Translations under genes and position numbers: made by a program | Notes under the pieces: model-generated | What the model was told of the DNA's origin: nothing | Databases searched by the model: none | The model's input: only the letters and a program-made list of their open reading frames with translations | Shown here: piece by piece, positions 54,071 through 64,000 of the stretch | How positions within the stretch are numbered: the stretch's first letter is position 1 | Layout of the letters: every line of letters starts with the position of its first letter | Assembly (NCBI GenBank): GCA_933822405.4 | Contig: CAKOGP040002313.1 | Span: forward strand, 124,001-188,000 | Reading direction: 5' to 3' | DNA length: 64,000 bases | From: Cylindrotheca closterium | Lineage: Eukaryota; Bacillariophyta; Bacillariophyceae; Bacillariales; Bacillariaceae

Positions 54071-56125
54071 TCATCTGATACCAGATCGAACAATCGACGG
54101 ATCTGCATGAAGAAGGGTATAAACAGCCGAAAGGGAAAACTCTTCTGGGAAAGATCCCGCAGAAGCCGAGGCCTCTTCCGTGGAGACCGCAGTTGCCTGT
54201 AGAAAGGGGTATAGACCAGTATTTGGATCCGTTTGGTGCAGAGAATCTGGATTCATTTTGACAAACATGGTCAATAGTTCCAGAATCTCTTTCACAGAGG
54301 ATTCCGTGCACAATCTCCCGCTAGAGGAAAAGGCACGAACAAAGGTAGGAATGGCACAGTGGATTGGGAGACGTCCCGTAACGTCCTTTTGACTTCCAGC
54401 CGACAATGGTGACAGTTCCATTGCCGTCCTTAGGAGAGAGGCTGATTCCAACTCCAAAAGCTGTGCATTGGCCGAATCGGAGGTTGTATTCCGTGGCCAA
54501 TCCCAAGCATGCCAAGGCCGAAGTGCTGCGTGATGGAGAACCAACATTCCATTCTCGTCCTTGTCTGCCATTTCGCTTGGATACATGGAAGCGACAATTC
54601 TTCCAACCTGAGGTGGACAGTACTGACTCTTAAATGCGGCTTGTACCAATGAGAACCCATCCTGATCATCACTGGTGGTTTCTACCGCCTTTAACATGGA
54701 GACAACCTTTGTCCAAAACAAGCTGGCGACCGTTTCGACTCGTGACCAGAGAACTTCACCATCATTATCATCATTCTCGTCCAAGTTGGCAGCGCCCAAT
54801 TGGCGGTGTCGATCACGAACATGCTGAAGGATCGTTTCAGTTCTCTTCGCAAAATTCAGCGCATCCGTTTCATCCAAAACTTCCCCCGGAATGTGTCTCA
54901 TTCGCAAAAAGTCCACCGAAGGATCCACTCTTCGGACAAATTGCAAGTCTGCTTCAAAGTCGCCTTGTTCCAAGAATGCAAACGAGGAATACTTGTTGCT
55001 TTCTGTTGTTTTCATATTGCATGATTTTTTGATTGGAATACAAGCCAGGTTTCCTCGTTCCGCATCATCAATGGCAAGAAGGGTGCTCACAAACCGAATC
55101 CAAAGCCAATGCATGGGAGTAAGACCCGAAGCATCCCGCTTGGAGACCGCTTCGGGTGCCCCTGCTGCCAATAGAGCGACGGTTCGGGGTGGTTCTCCGC
55201 GCATGGAACAAAAGTGCAGAGGCAATTCCCCTTGGGTATTGGCCAAGAGTCCCGGTTTTTCTTCCGAGGAGGTCGGACATCGTTTCTCCGCTTCAATAAG
55301 GAGGCGAATGGTATCGGGACATCTTCCATGGAAAACCGCCGAGTGCAGTGCGGTATATTTGCCACGGTAGCCACTAAACACGCAGCTGGCGGCACTTGGA
55401 TAATGTTGGAGCATGCACCGTACCATATCGTGAATGTCTCGTTCGATTCGTACCGCGGTGGCTCCTTCCAATTGCAAGAGTGGGGCATAGACATTGGCTT
55501 TCAAGCACATGACACAGGGTGGTTCTTCGTACTCTCCACGATCCGGGATCACCACCGATTCTGGTGCGCTTTGGACCAACATTTCCAACAATTCCATAAA
55601 GTGTTCCCCGGATCCCAACACATGGGATTGAAATCGCCTTCGAATCAAAAGGTGAATGGGTGTGTATCCATCCACATCTTGCATGACAGTAGCCCTAGGT
55701 GAATCCGCTCCAAGTTCCTCGTCTGCCTTAAGCAACAAACCAATCACATCGGGACCCACATTTTCGCACACGATTGCTTCGTGGACGGGAGTTCCTCGAG
55801 AATCCAACAAGCGACGGACTTTTTGTGGGCAAACCTCCAGAATTCTTCGAATGCATTCCACAGATGCTCCAAACCGACAGGCCAAGGCAAGAGGAGAAGG
55901 ATCGGAAGCCGCAGTAACCTCATTGGGGTTCTCTTCGACTCGTTTGGTGGCTTCGTTCCACTTTCCAGCCCGCAACAAATCGGTCAAACTAACACTCGTG
56001 GTTGTTGTATTGACTTCTGCTGGATCACTACTACTCCTACTACTACTACTAGAACTAGACTGCTCGACTCTCTGCCGTTTCATGGGCCGAAGTTTCATGC
56101 TCTTGTCCTCCATGATGATGCGCAT
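54071..56125 (-). CDS. Ankyrin-repeat protein
   Basis: Single exon, 684 residues. After a Ser-rich N terminus with a basic RPMKRQRVEQ patch (possible nuclear signal), ankyrin-type units are visible: SPLALACRFGASVECIRRIL, TPVHEAIVCENVGPDVIGLL, YTPIHLLIRRRFQ, YTALHSAVFHGRCPDTIRLL, ELPLHFCSMRGEPPRTVALL, LTPMHWLWIRFVS, and further degenerate units near LVLHHAALRPWHAW and LPIHCAIP. The family is large in diatoms and of unknown role, probably protein binding. The C terminus LSAVYTLLHADPSIV is repeat-like. An alternative last stretch in another frame (LFDLVSDEDVIKTLKAMAHG) could be used if a short intron exists, but no good donor was found. Confidence 0.75.
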   Translation of the reverse strand: MRIIMEDKSMKLRPMKRQRVEQSSSSSSSRSSSDPAEVNTTTTSVSLTDLLRAGKWNEATKRVEENPNEVTAASDPSPLALACRFGASVECIRRILEVCPQKVRRLLDSRGTPVHEAIVCENVGPDVIGLLLKADEELGADSPRATVMQDVDGYTPIHLLIRRRFQSHVLGSGEHFMELLEMLVQSAPESVVIPDRGEYEEPPCVMCLKANVYAPLLQLEGATAVRIERDIHDMVRCMLQHYPSAASCVFSGYRGKYTALHSAVFHGRCPDTIRLLIEAEKRCPTSSEEKPGLLANTQGELPLHFCSMRGEPPRTVALLAAGAPEAVSKRDASGLTPMHWLWIRFVSTLLAIDDAERGNLACIPIKKSCNMKTTESNKYSSFAFLEQGDFEADLQFVRRVDPSVDFLRMRHIPGEVLDETDALNFAKRTETILQHVRDRHRQLGAANLDENDDNDGEVLWSRVETVASLFWTKVVSMLKAVETTSDDQDGFSLVQAAFKSQYCPPQVGRIVASMYPSEMADKDENGMLVLHHAALRPWHAWDWPRNTTSDSANAQLLELESASLLRTAMELSPLSAGSQKDVTGRLPIHCAIPTFVRAFSSSGRLCTESSVKEILELLTMFVKMNPDSLHQTDPNTGLYPFLQATAVSTEEASASAGSFPEEFSLSAVYTLLHADPSIVRSGIR

Positions 56126-56657
56126 CCAACAATCTTACTTTTTTTACAACAGCACACAAAGCGTCGTTGTGGCACACAAAACTATGGTTGGTACCACAGA
56201 GGATGTTGAGAGATAGAACGACACAAAGCCTACAGAACCTACGCGTTGCACCTGTCATGTGGTATCGTTTGGACGAGCTGACAGACACCATAAGTACCTC
56301 CGACACGTGGCCGAATTTTATTTAACAAAATTTGCAAATTGTTAAGTAATTTACGACACGTCAGTGTTGTCACACAATCGCACGAAGATCGCAATGCTTC
56401 ATCCTTGCTTCCTACTCAATTCGTAACTTCAACCTTGATAAAAACGAAATCGAATCCCATCGACGACCCATCACTTCTTATTCGTGTACCCGTGTGTGCG
56501 AGTACACTCTTATCCTTTTGATCACATATGTGGCTTCATCCTTGCTTCCTACTCGATTCATTCGTATTATAATTCCAACGCTCTTATCAATAATCCTCGG
56601 ATAAACCATAAAAACGACGGCCCATCACTACCTGGTACCAGGTACTTACTGTAGAGT
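56126..56657. other. Intergenic region with an imperfect direct repeat
   Basis: 532 bp. A segment starting GCTTCATCCTTGCTTCCTAC at about 56394 recurs at about 56532 (138 bp later) and stays recognisable (CCCATCACT, GTGTACCC, GATCACAT) into the start of the next reading frame. No separate gene seen. Confidence 0.6.
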
Positions 56658-58040
56658 ATGCAACTTGCAGTTTGGGTCGTGTACCCATGTACTATACCGG
56701 TATTCATCATTTGGATCACATGCCTCCTTGATGATTCGGTAGCTTCACTCGTCTATAAATATACGGCAGTACCCCCATCACCGAATCCAAAGTCGAAACT
56801 TTCGCAAGCCTTTCGCATCGAATTGGAGAATCTTGTGGATGCGGTGCAACGATTCGACGAAGGTCGGGCTTGGTTTGATATTTCTACCCCTACTATTATC
56901 AAACTACACTCGCTCAATGCCCGTTCGATCCGAATTGTCGCGGCGGAATATCTCGCTGTCGAAGCAACAAGTGATGATGACAATATTGAAGATACCCTTG
57001 CTTCGTACATGCTTCGCAACAGTCAGGTAAAGAATATTCAAAATGCGATTGCCATTTGGGAACAAGCAGGGAATTCGTTTGCAGAACAGGAACCAATTTC
57101 CTTTTCGATTACGGCCAAGAAATGGAATTCCTTTGTCCTTTCGGAAGTGTCACCCTCTTCCATGCGACGGAGTTTGACCAACAAAATGGCAGATACCTTT
57201 GATTGGAATGTTGCACCAAATGGGGAAGCACCCACCTTCAAGTTTCACTTGTTGCTGTTCGAGTCCAGTGTCATTTTGGAATTAGTCCTATTGGACCGAC
57301 CCACGAAAACCTTCGAGCTGCCCAAACCTGGATTCAAACGGGTCGAGTCCTTTGCGTTGACCAAGTCTATCGATATCCAACCAGAGGATGTGGTCATCGA
57401 TCCCATGTGTGGCAAGGGGACCTTTCTAGTAGAAGCAGCGACGATATGGCCATCGGCAAAGTATTATGGGATGGATACTTCCTTGGATCAGCTACAAAAT
57501 GCCAAGGAAAATATAGAGGCCACCAATGTGGCGGTGGAATTGCAACCTGGTGTCGATGCGAGGAATCTTAGTGATTGGAAGGACTCTTCGGTGGACAAGA
57601 TTGTATGCTGTCCTCCATTTGGACGTCAATTTGAAAAGGACTCGGATGCTTTATATGAAGATCTCATGAGGGAATGGTCGCGAGTTTTGAAAGCTACGGG
57701 TCGAATGGGAATCTTGATCGACAAGAGCAATGTTCAATCCATGATGGAAGCCATTCAGAAGGCAAACTGTCATGTGGACCAGTGTCGAACGCCTTCCTTT
57801 CGACTAGGCAATATCCGAGCAACAATACTAGTCGTATCCAAACTATCGTCTACAAAATCTGTAAAAGAGCAGCAAAAGGAGACAGAGTTTGGGCCTTTGT
57901 GGTGGGAGCAAGAACAACAAACAAACACCAACCAACCTCCTGGACGATCTCTTTGGACTGCCATGAGAGCTGAAGCTCTTCCTTCTCTTGTTCCGTATAG
58001 CTACAAGCGATCAATTGCAAAACAATTGAGTTGTGAATAA
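56658..58040 (+). CDS. THUMPD-like class I RNA methyltransferase (UPF0020/Trm14-like)
   Basis: Single open frame, 460 residues. The N-terminal half shows a THUMP-like arrangement (SITAKKWNSFVLSEVSPSSM region; FKFHLLLFESSVILELVLLD), the C-terminal half a Rossmann methyltransferase: IDPMCGKGTFLVEAATIWPS, the acidic GMDTSLDQLQNAKENI, and a VCCPPFGRQF motif where relatives have (N/D)PP(Y/F)G. THUMPD2/THUMPD3-type enzymes make N2-methylguanosine in tRNA or snRNA. The replaced first residue of the NPPY-like motif (Cys) is unusual and could lower activity. The first about 40 residues overlap an imperfect DNA repeat and are hydrophobic, so the true start may differ. Confidence 0.7.
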   Translation: MQLAVWVVYPCTIPVFIIWITCLLDDSVASLVYKYTAVPPSPNPKSKLSQAFRIELENLVDAVQRFDEGRAWFDISTPTIIKLHSLNARSIRIVAAEYLAVEATSDDDNIEDTLASYMLRNSQVKNIQNAIAIWEQAGNSFAEQEPISFSITAKKWNSFVLSEVSPSSMRRSLTNKMADTFDWNVAPNGEAPTFKFHLLLFESSVILELVLLDRPTKTFELPKPGFKRVESFALTKSIDIQPEDVVIDPMCGKGTFLVEAATIWPSAKYYGMDTSLDQLQNAKENIEATNVAVELQPGVDARNLSDWKDSSVDKIVCCPPFGRQFEKDSDALYEDLMREWSRVLKATGRMGILIDKSNVQSMMEAIQKANCHVDQCRTPSFRLGNIRATILVVSKLSSTKSVKEQQKETEFGPLWWEQEQQTNTNQPPGRSLWTAMRAEALPSLVPYSYKRSIAKQLSCE

Positions 58041-58284
58041 CGATCTCTATATGTATAAATCAATAGATAGGCTGTAAACTACCGGTATCAATACTTGTAC
58101 TCTACCATGATGATTCACACCGTATGGTCGTAATGGTTTAGTCCAAGAGATCGTTGGTGTCGAGCGAATCGCAAAATGAAACGAATGCAAGGTCATCTTT
58201 GACTCTTTCGACCACTTTTTCAGATCTTTTCACCCCCTTTGAAATCGATTGCATTCTTTTTCTATTGGTATATTTATTGAAGCC

Positions 58285-59439
58285 ATGATCAAATCTGGCT
58301 TGACAACGAAACAAATGAGGCTGTGGAAGCAAGGGCTTGACCAAGCTCGTCCTTTGCAGGCTGTTTGGTCGTCTGTAATCCGAACAAACACGAGACTTGC
58401 CTCCACAGTAATGCCTGCAGCGTGTGCATCGGGAATGCCAGCCTTTCATCATCAGACTTACACCAATAATAATGATCGTCGTCAACAACTCTCTGTACGA
58501 TGGTATTCCTCCACAACTCCTGTACCAAACAAGAGTGAAGAGGAGGAATCCATGTCCTTTCTGGAACGCACCAAGACTCAGACACTATCCACTGTCATGT
58601 CTCCCAAAGCTCAATTCTACGCCCTCGTTGCTGGAGGGACTATTTTTGCCTATGGTATTTCCCGGATTGCGCTGAAATTTACATCCTTCTTTACCCATTT
58701 GACTCCTACCACCATTGCCAAATGGGGATTCTATGCAGGATTTGGAACTGCCGGCGGTACGTCATAGTGGATACGTCATAGTGGATTTTGGATGGCATGC
58801 TTCAACCTGTGGATTTTCGTTTGCTATTGTATTTTTATTCCAGCTCTAACATTGTTTTTTCTTCATTTTTTTGGATTCCTTTCATCAGTTCTTGGAGGAA
58901 TAGCGGCAGTGGTGGCGGACAATTTGTACATTCGAGCGGATCCTGTCTACCAATATTGCAAGTACAAGGTCATTAACGACACAAAAGTCCAAGGCGTATT
59001 GGGAGATGGAATTGTCACGGGTAACTTGCGGTCCTATCGATTGGACGCTGGTCGTATGGAATTGAGAGCAGCTGTCATGGATAAGTTGACAACAAAGGAC
59101 GCTAGTTCCGTTGGATCCCCCACTTGGAGGCCACCTAGAATTCAAATGATCTTTGATGTGAGGGCTACTGGACCACCCTACCGTACAGGACTAGTTACAT
59201 GCGAGGCTACCAAAGTTCCCGGAAGTTTTGGACTTGGCAAGTTGCAAACTACTTTGCTGAAGGTTGATTATGAGACTGGCAACGAAGGTGAAGGTGGAAG
59301 TACCGAGGGGGACCAAACGTTGTTTTTGGTGGGAAGCGAAGATGACTTGACTCGAGTATCTCGACGTAGTGGATTGAGCTTGGATATGCTGGCTCGTCAG
59401 GTACACATCAATCGTGCTGCGGCCGGAGAAAAAGTCTAA
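58285..59439 (+). CDS. Coa1/Tim21-like mitochondrial inner-membrane protein
   Basis: Exons 58285-58756 and 58889-59439, intron 132 bp (phase 1), 340 residues. The N terminus is rich in Arg, Lys, Thr and Ser (MIKSGLTTKQMRLWKQGLDQ...VRWYSSTTPVP), as in a mitochondrial presequence. Two hydrophobic stretches follow (FYALVAGGTIFAYGISRIAL and WGFYAGFGTAGVLGGIAAVV). The C-terminal part resembles the Coa1/Tim21 alpha-beta domain: a pairing helix, then NDTKVQGVLGDGIVTGNLRS, IQMIFDVRATGPPYRTGLVT. Tim21 links the TIM23 translocase to respiratory complexes; Coa1 aids cytochrome oxidase assembly. I cannot separate the two. It converges with TIM50, whose stop is 110 bp away. Confidence 0.55.
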
Positions 59440-59548
59440 ATAAAAGGAAGGGTTACGCATGATGTTGCACTAAGATGGTGACGCGACGAAGAATATCCCG
59501 ATGCTCAAGAAGAAGGAGAATCAAGATCAATTTTAATAAAATGGAATC

Positions 59549-60876
59549 TTACGCCTGTTGCTGTTGCTTTTCCTTTTGTTTTCGCATCATAATTTCGTTC
59601 CACTTTTCAAATTTACGTTTTTGGTCCTCCTCTTTCTCCTCCTGTCGACGATTCAAGAATCCCATAAGTCCACTATCAGCACTGGCAGATGGCGGTGCTG
59701 CACCAACCAAATCCTTGGACGTCAGTTGTTGCACTGCTGGTGCGAAGGAAGTGCTGCGAGGATCAAGCTCAGGTTGAATATCCACTGTCCTTCGTGCCAT
59801 TTTTGCTAGTCCACCAAGACCATGACTCAATCGTTCCTCGCGAGCTTGTCGGAAGTATTCAACTCTCCTCTCTTGCTCGTCTGCAATTTCATCAGCATCC
59901 ATTCCTTGGTATTGTCGCAACAATCCGGGAATATCGTTGTAGTTCTCTCTTGCGATTTCGATCAAAAATGGAGTGATTCTCTCCAACGTTCTATCCTCAC
60001 GATCTGTTGGATCTTCATATGCTTTCACTTTAATCAAGTTCTCTGGATTGAACGCGACCTCATCTGGATCATCATCAAGTACAACGATGCGATTGATATT
60101 GCGGTTCAGACTGCTAATGTCCTTCACATGGACACCGTTCTTGTAGTGTGTGGCTTCACGGTAAAGACGGTGCATGATACATCCATTTTTGTCCAAATTG
60201 TTCACGACTGGGTCAGCTACACCGTCGATGGAAGGAGAATACAAAACAATTTCATAGTATTGCGCCATATCCAGGAGAAATTTATCAACACCAGGACGCT
60301 TTGCGTGGCGCCATCCGTATTTGCGATCCCATGTGGAACTGACGAGTGTCTGTTCCAAATCAAGAACCAGAGTGTGTGGAACGGGAATATCTTGTGGAAC
60401 ATTTGGCATCTGCAAAACGAACGAAGGTTGGGTATGAGATCCCTCAATCTCATTCAAACTAACTCAATAAAAAAGACTTCCGCTCTTACCTGAGACCAAT
60501 CGGGAAGAAGCTTTGCGTGTGCTGGTCGTGCATATGAATCAGATAGACTTTCAATCAATCCAGTTAGCCCGAGCTCCCTCGAGAGTTGAGCAGGTGGACT
60601 GTTCTCATCGCTCAATCCCCATGCAAGTATGGCTGATGGGATGCCTATAGCAGCATACCAGGTGTACTTGGATGTAAGGACCTTCGTCGAAGACGCAGTT
60701 CCAGCTGTCGCGTTCTCGACCCCCGTTGCCTCTTGAATAAATTGATTCGCACGTTCTCGACGGGCAGCTCGAAGAGCAGCTCGTTCTTCGACTGAAATAT
60801 TCTTGCGTACGACTGCTGAGAACAACCGTTTATTTGCCGATGGAACTCGTCCAAGATTTTGCGCAACGAAAGACAT
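59549..60876 (-). CDS. TIM50: Mitochondrial import translocase subunit TIM50
   Basis: Exons 60876-60490 and 60409-59549, intron 80 bp (phase 0), 415 residues. N-terminal presequence (MSFVAQNLGRVPSANKRLFS), then a single transmembrane helix (YTWYAAIGIPSAILAWGL), then the FCP1-like domain exposed to the intermembrane space: TLVLDLEQTLVSSTWDRKYG, KRPGVDKFLLDMAQYYEIVL, DPVVNNLDKNGCIMHRLYRE, INRIVVLDDDPDEVAFNPEN. TIM50 receives presequences from TOM and passes them to TIM23. As usual in TIM50, the phosphatase DxDx(T/V) is altered (DLEQT), so catalysis is not expected. The C-terminal tail is Lys/Gln/Glu-rich and helical. Confidence 0.92.
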
Positions 60877-61126
60877 TTGACACTTATTAACGAAGTCTCT
60901 TCTACTCTACTCTTGTGTGCAGTGAAGGGTAAGGATTCTTGTGCTGATGGATACCGGTAGGTTCGTTTGTTGTAAGATTCAGAAATGTCGTCGCTGTGTG
61001 ACGGACGGACGTGAATGAATCGTTAAATTCTGAATCAGAGTTCTAAGTTCCAGATTCCGTACACGTCTGCCATGTCAAAAGGTACATGAGCTACTTTACT
61101 CTACTGTAAAACTTAGTCTTCCTTTA

Positions 61127-63690
61127 TTAGCTCTGTTCAAATTCAATGTCAATCCCTCGCATACCTTCACAGCCTTTTGGCGTGAACCAGACAAGACTAT
61201 ATCGCTCTCCAGAAAACGGCATCGTCCAATGACGTTCGGTCCATCCATTGAACTCGATTGCCTTATATCGGATATCGTGTTGTTCCCCTTCCACCATCAG
61301 CTCTCCGCCGCTGTAGGTACCAAGACCGACAATCAAACTCGTTGACTGTCCCGCTCCAGCTCCACTATCTGTGTGAGGTCGGAATTGGGCATTCCGGTTG
61401 ATTGCAATTGTACTGCTAGCACGATTCGGAAAGAGCTTTGTCTCCAGTTCAAAGGCAGCTTGGACCAACTCAGGGAATAATGAGTTCGACTTTGGCTGCT
61501 TATTGATACCTCCAGGCATGTAGCCAACAGAAAAACTTCCGCTTGCCCCCCCTTGCCCCTCAGCAAAAGAATACGCCGACGATCTGGTCTCTTTGTTGTT
61601 CTTTGCTTTCATGTGAGCCATGGACAAGGACTCGGTTTTTTCGTCCTCTTTTGCGTCCTTGTTCGTTGATACCATCACAAGCTGTCGTTTGAGTGTAGTA
61701 GAAGGCCATTGAGCAGTTTCATCTATCTTTCGAAGGTGAAACAACACCTTTTCAAACAACTCGGGTACTGTAGCATCGATCGTAGCTGGTAGTGCTGGGT
61801 CTTCAAATTTCTGTTCACCAGACGCATTGTTCTCTGGATTGTTTCCAATTGCTATTTCGGATTCTGTCTTCCAAGTGCGATAGGCACTCAATTGTTCATT
61901 GGCCTTCTTGGCCCACGGTTTCAACACTCTTTCCGTCCATTCTTTCTCAGCCACTAGTCGCCCACTCTCTTTGTCCACTCCCTGTACCAACCATCGTCTA
62001 GCAATCTCTCGATACACAACTTCTTGCCAATCCTTGACTCGTTGCAATGTACTCATTTGGTTCCACCCATTCGGATATCGATCTGTTTTTCGTGCCGTTA
62101 GAATCGATTTCACCTTTCCTTCCCATGTCATGTAGTTGGCCTCTCCGGCCATCATTCCCAAGGGCAGGACTGGTGGCGTAGGAATCAAATGAGGATATTC
62201 TTCGTCAAACACGCAATCCACAATGTCCGCATCGATTAATCCATTGGCAATGGACAGGAATAATCCAATGACTCGCAGCACTTGGCCCGTCAAAAATAGG
62301 TCTCCTGTCAGAGAAACGACGAGAAAAGGCTTGTTGTAGGTAGGGTCTACTTCTGGAAATCTCAAGCAAGCCCTATGATACATTCGATCTAGCCGCCGAT
62401 ATGCCAAATATTCGTGAGCTGTGAGCAATAGGAGCAACATAAACTTTTGTGAGAAAAGAAAGAAAAAAACAAATGAAAAAGCAGACAACAGTGCCTCCAA
62501 ACACATCCAACAACAAGTGACTCACCCATGACAGATTCAGTAAAGTTATGAAATCGCTTTCGCTTGAGCATCTTATGTTTGGCAACCACATTGGGAGTAT
62601 TACTTTGATCATTATCACCATCGTCACCGTCCTCTCCGTCGTCCTGAGCACGACTGTCTTCCTTCTTGCTACGCTTAGTCCTACGTCGCTTTTGCAAACT
62701 AAATCCCTTTTCCATGACTGCAGCCTTGTCGTTCATGTCCAATTGAACTATTTGTGTCGAAAGCGATTGCATTAGTTTCTTGAGCTTGTGCAAGTACGCT
62801 AGGACTTGCACATCGGGTAGATTTTGGGGCTTGTCCTCGACCTGTTTGCCTTCATCTTCCTTTTTTTCTGCACCATTGGGAAAGAAACAGCTCCCCCTGG
62901 CATAGTGCGGTAATCGTGTTCCAATACTGTGTTTGTTGTTCTCCGAAAAGCTTGGCAGAGCCTCCAGCCGATCTTGTATTTCAGGAGTGCACCAACTCAA
63001 AAAGTCCATTGGTAAGACATACTCAACTCGTCGATTCGTCGAATCCATTTCCGCACTGAATTTGGCTTGTTTCATAATTTGTCGTCCCAGAATGCGAATT
63101 GGTACTACAATTGCAGCTTCAGCAGCAAACTGAGCATTCAATATGGCTTGAACCTCATCCAAGAGATTGTCGACCGTGATATTGGGCGGCAGAGGTTGCA
63201 ATTTGACGGACAAGACTTCTGTAATGGCACCCGTGTCATTGTCCTGCGCCACGATATCCACTCCTCGTTGTTCATGCCCATAAGATCGATTGAACTTTCG
63301 TTCTGACTCGTCTGGCTGCTCGAATATGTCCGTTGATCCCTCTTGTTGACTTTGCCACTCTTCCATCGCGTGGATGAGAAAAGTGGCCGCATCGGTTCCA
63401 TTTCGGATCAAGGAGGCAACTGGCAAGTACCCAAAGAGAATCAGAACCTTGTCTAGCTTCTTCTTCTTCCGTACGTATTTGCAATAGTTGGCATACTCTT
63501 GTGGATCATCCTTGAGACAGATGCCATCGGTATCTTGCAAATGTTTGAAGAGTTTGTTCTTGGAAGGAAAGGCGAGTGCACAGCCTTTGCAGACATTGGT
63601 CCTTGGAGGATTTTTCAAGTTGGAAACACCCTTGCTTTCACCAGTCATCTGGCCATTCGAGCCGTCCGGTGCTGTGGCTGTTGTCGTCAT
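61127..63690 (-). CDS. Pseudouridine synthase (TruA/PUS1-like) fused to a 2OG-Fe(II) oxygenase domain
   Basis: Exons 63690-62526 and 62418-61127, intron 107 bp (62419-62525, phase 1), 818 residues from ATG 63690. N-terminal zinc-finger-like segment (CKGCALAFPSKNKLFKHLQD). The PUS part follows, interrupted by charged inserts: ILFGYLPVASLIRNGTDAAT, QDNDTGAITEVLSVKL (its Asp aligns with the catalytic Asp of TruA), KQAKFSAEMDSTNRRVEYVL, HNFTESVMAHEYLAYRRLDR, LVVSLTGDLFLTGQVLRVIG. The C-terminal about 130 residues form a double-stranded beta-helix oxygenase: FRPHTDSGAGAG (HxD iron ligands), SLIVGLGTYSGGELMVEG, RHWTMPFSGERYSLVWFT (later His and Arg for 2-oxoglutarate). It suggests RNA modification by two chemistries in one protein. 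Compartment uncertain. Confidence 0.75.
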
Positions 63691-64000
63691 CTTTCTTTTG
63701 TCGGATGTTACCGGTACCTGGTACTGTGGTGGAACGACGTGATTTGAGATTTTGTTCGATGATGTGAGATGTGACCTCGGTTGGCCATTTGAACGTCGCG
63801 CGATATCTTTGCGCACAAAGGATCCCTTCGACCTAAACTAACACTAATCCAGTTCCTCGATTCGACACCGATCCTTTTGCTTCGGCTCGTTTCCCCTCTA
63901 TCTTCGCAAGCCCCGTAACGACAACATCAACATTCGTTCGACTTTGTTTGAATCATCTTCAGTACAAGCTCAAGAGATACCAGAAACAATTCACATTATC
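63691..64000. other. Upstream region of the pseudouridine synthase-oxygenase gene
   Basis: 310 bp at the window end. TACCGGTA (63709-63716) lies 19 bp before the ATG. The gene's frame stays open for a while upstream without an ATG. Nothing else recognised. Confidence 0.4.

Noticed and set aside
54430..55702. Long antisense and out-of-frame reading frames in the ankyrin gene
   Set aside because: Shadows of a clear ankyrin-repeat frame.

Overview
The window looks like nuclear DNA of a stramenopile alga, most likely a diatom. Genes are dense on both strands. Introns are short (about 64-260 bp) with GT-AG borders. Several proteins begin with a signal peptide followed by an Ala/Ser/Cys-Phe step typical of diatom plastid or secretory targeting. 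The gene content (GPCR-like receptors with Cys-rich ectodomains, BspA/DUF285 repeats, a plastid-type NusG, duplicated long-chain acyl-CoA synthetases) also fits. No rRNA, tRNA, CRISPR or bacterial operon structure was seen. One 10-N assembly gap lies at 29325-29334. I rebuilt splice structures by eye, checking that each junction keeps frame, so exon borders are inferred and not transcript-supported.

Layout. 1-7571 (minus): the 5' part of a giant gene joining an N-terminal GTPase domain, a long helical middle, a DnaJ domain and a SecA-like ATPase; its 3' end is outside the window. 8-15.4 kb: SUN-domain protein, PPR-like mitochondrial protein, splicing factor ESS2 and, divergently, a TrmB-type tRNA m7G methyltransferase. 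15.6-25.5 kb: conserved UIM protein, membrane protein of unknown function, signal-bearing WD40-like protein, TAF7, allantoinase and an unknown signal-bearing protein. 25.8-32.3 kb: tandem pair of seven-helix receptors, the second a pseudogene, with an assembly gap between them. 32.6-36.3 kb: NusG-KOW-SAP protein with a 32-residue DDFF repeat, and a D-glutamate cyclase-family protein. 37-41.7 kb: a disrupted DUF285 gene lying between a GH45 cellulase-like gene and a decayed copy of that gene's 3' end.

43-46 kb: GOT1 and the Hsp70/Hsp90 co-chaperone HOP/STI1. 46.3-53.6 kb: a tandem duplication of an acyl-CoA synthetase gene plus the 5' end of a divergent DsbA-family gene; the two synthetases differ by one intron, and the intact DsbA gene has TGA at the catalytic cysteine codon. 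54-63.7 kb: ankyrin-repeat protein, THUMPD-like RNA methyltransferase, Coa1/Tim21-like mitochondrial protein, TIM50, and a pseudouridine synthase fused to a 2OG-Fe(II) oxygenase.

Shared themes are protein translocation and folding (SecA/J protein, TIM50, Tim21-like, HOP, DsbA) and RNA modification (TrmB, THUMPD-like, pseudouridine synthase). These genes are not arranged as operons. The items most worth following are the GTPase-J-SecA fusion, the TGA in DsbA, the DDFF repeat in the NusG-SAP protein, the pseudouridine synthase-oxygenase fusion, and an over-represented palindrome TACCGGTA in intergenic DNA.
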